Origin: Actinomycetota bacterium
Lineage (GTDB): Bacteria; Actinomycetota; Actinomycetes; Streptosporangiales; Streptosporangiaceae
Assembly: GCA_003140115.1 (NCBI GenBank)
Contig: PLIQ01000449.1
Coordinates: 1-6,137, forward strand
Direction of reading: 5' to 3'
DNA length: 6,137 nt
The position numbers and the translations under genes were made by a program. The notes beneath the pieces are model-generated. The model made no database searches. It saw only the letters and a program-made list of their open reading frames with translations, and was not told where the DNA came from. Shown in pieces: positions 6,111 through 6,137 of the stretch. Position 1 is the stretch's first letter; every line of letters begins with the position of its first letter.

Positions 6111-6137
6111 TTCCGGCGTACTGCGACTCCGGGCGTC

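Overview
The window is GC-rich (only short AT-richer patches), and all three genes read on the + strand. The families present (a DUF664/DinB-type protein, a SARP-type BTAD regulator with a MalT-like ATPase, and an exported Ala/Thr/Ser/Gly-rich repeat protein) suggest a high-GC actinobacterium. No marker here allows a genus call.

Layout: (1) The window opens inside a DinB/DUF664-family gene, present only as its C-terminal part. Its frame runs to a TGA at 350-352, about 34 codons past the point where the recognisable domain ends. (2) A very large regulator follows, ending at 3423. It has an N-terminal MalT/LAL-type ATPase module (Walker A and Walker B visible), a long helical TPR-like middle, and a C-terminal winged helix plus BTAD domain. 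That order is the reverse of AfsR-type SARPs and replaces the C-terminal LuxR helix of classical LAL regulators. The best start is ATG 391, although the frame is open from ATG 349. (3) A 103-bp gap carries a 10-bp palindrome at the regulator's stop codon and a 25-bp tandem duplication that gives four AGGAG motifs at 12-13-nt intervals. (4) An 841-residue exported protein follows, consisting of a signal peptide and six divergent copies of a ~130-residue beta-rich module, four of them with a Cys pair in corresponding positions. It has no visible membrane anchor or sorting signal. (5) The last 85 bp hold a perfect 10-bp inverted repeat, probably a terminator, which competes with a second 10-bp pairing.

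How they may work together: the regulator and the exported protein are adjacent and co-oriented. A plausible reading is that a nucleotide-dependent, ligand-sensing activator controls the surface or secreted repeat protein next to it. This is inferred from position only. The DUF664 gene looks like an unrelated upstream neighbour. No RNA gene, mobile element or CRISPR array was seen.
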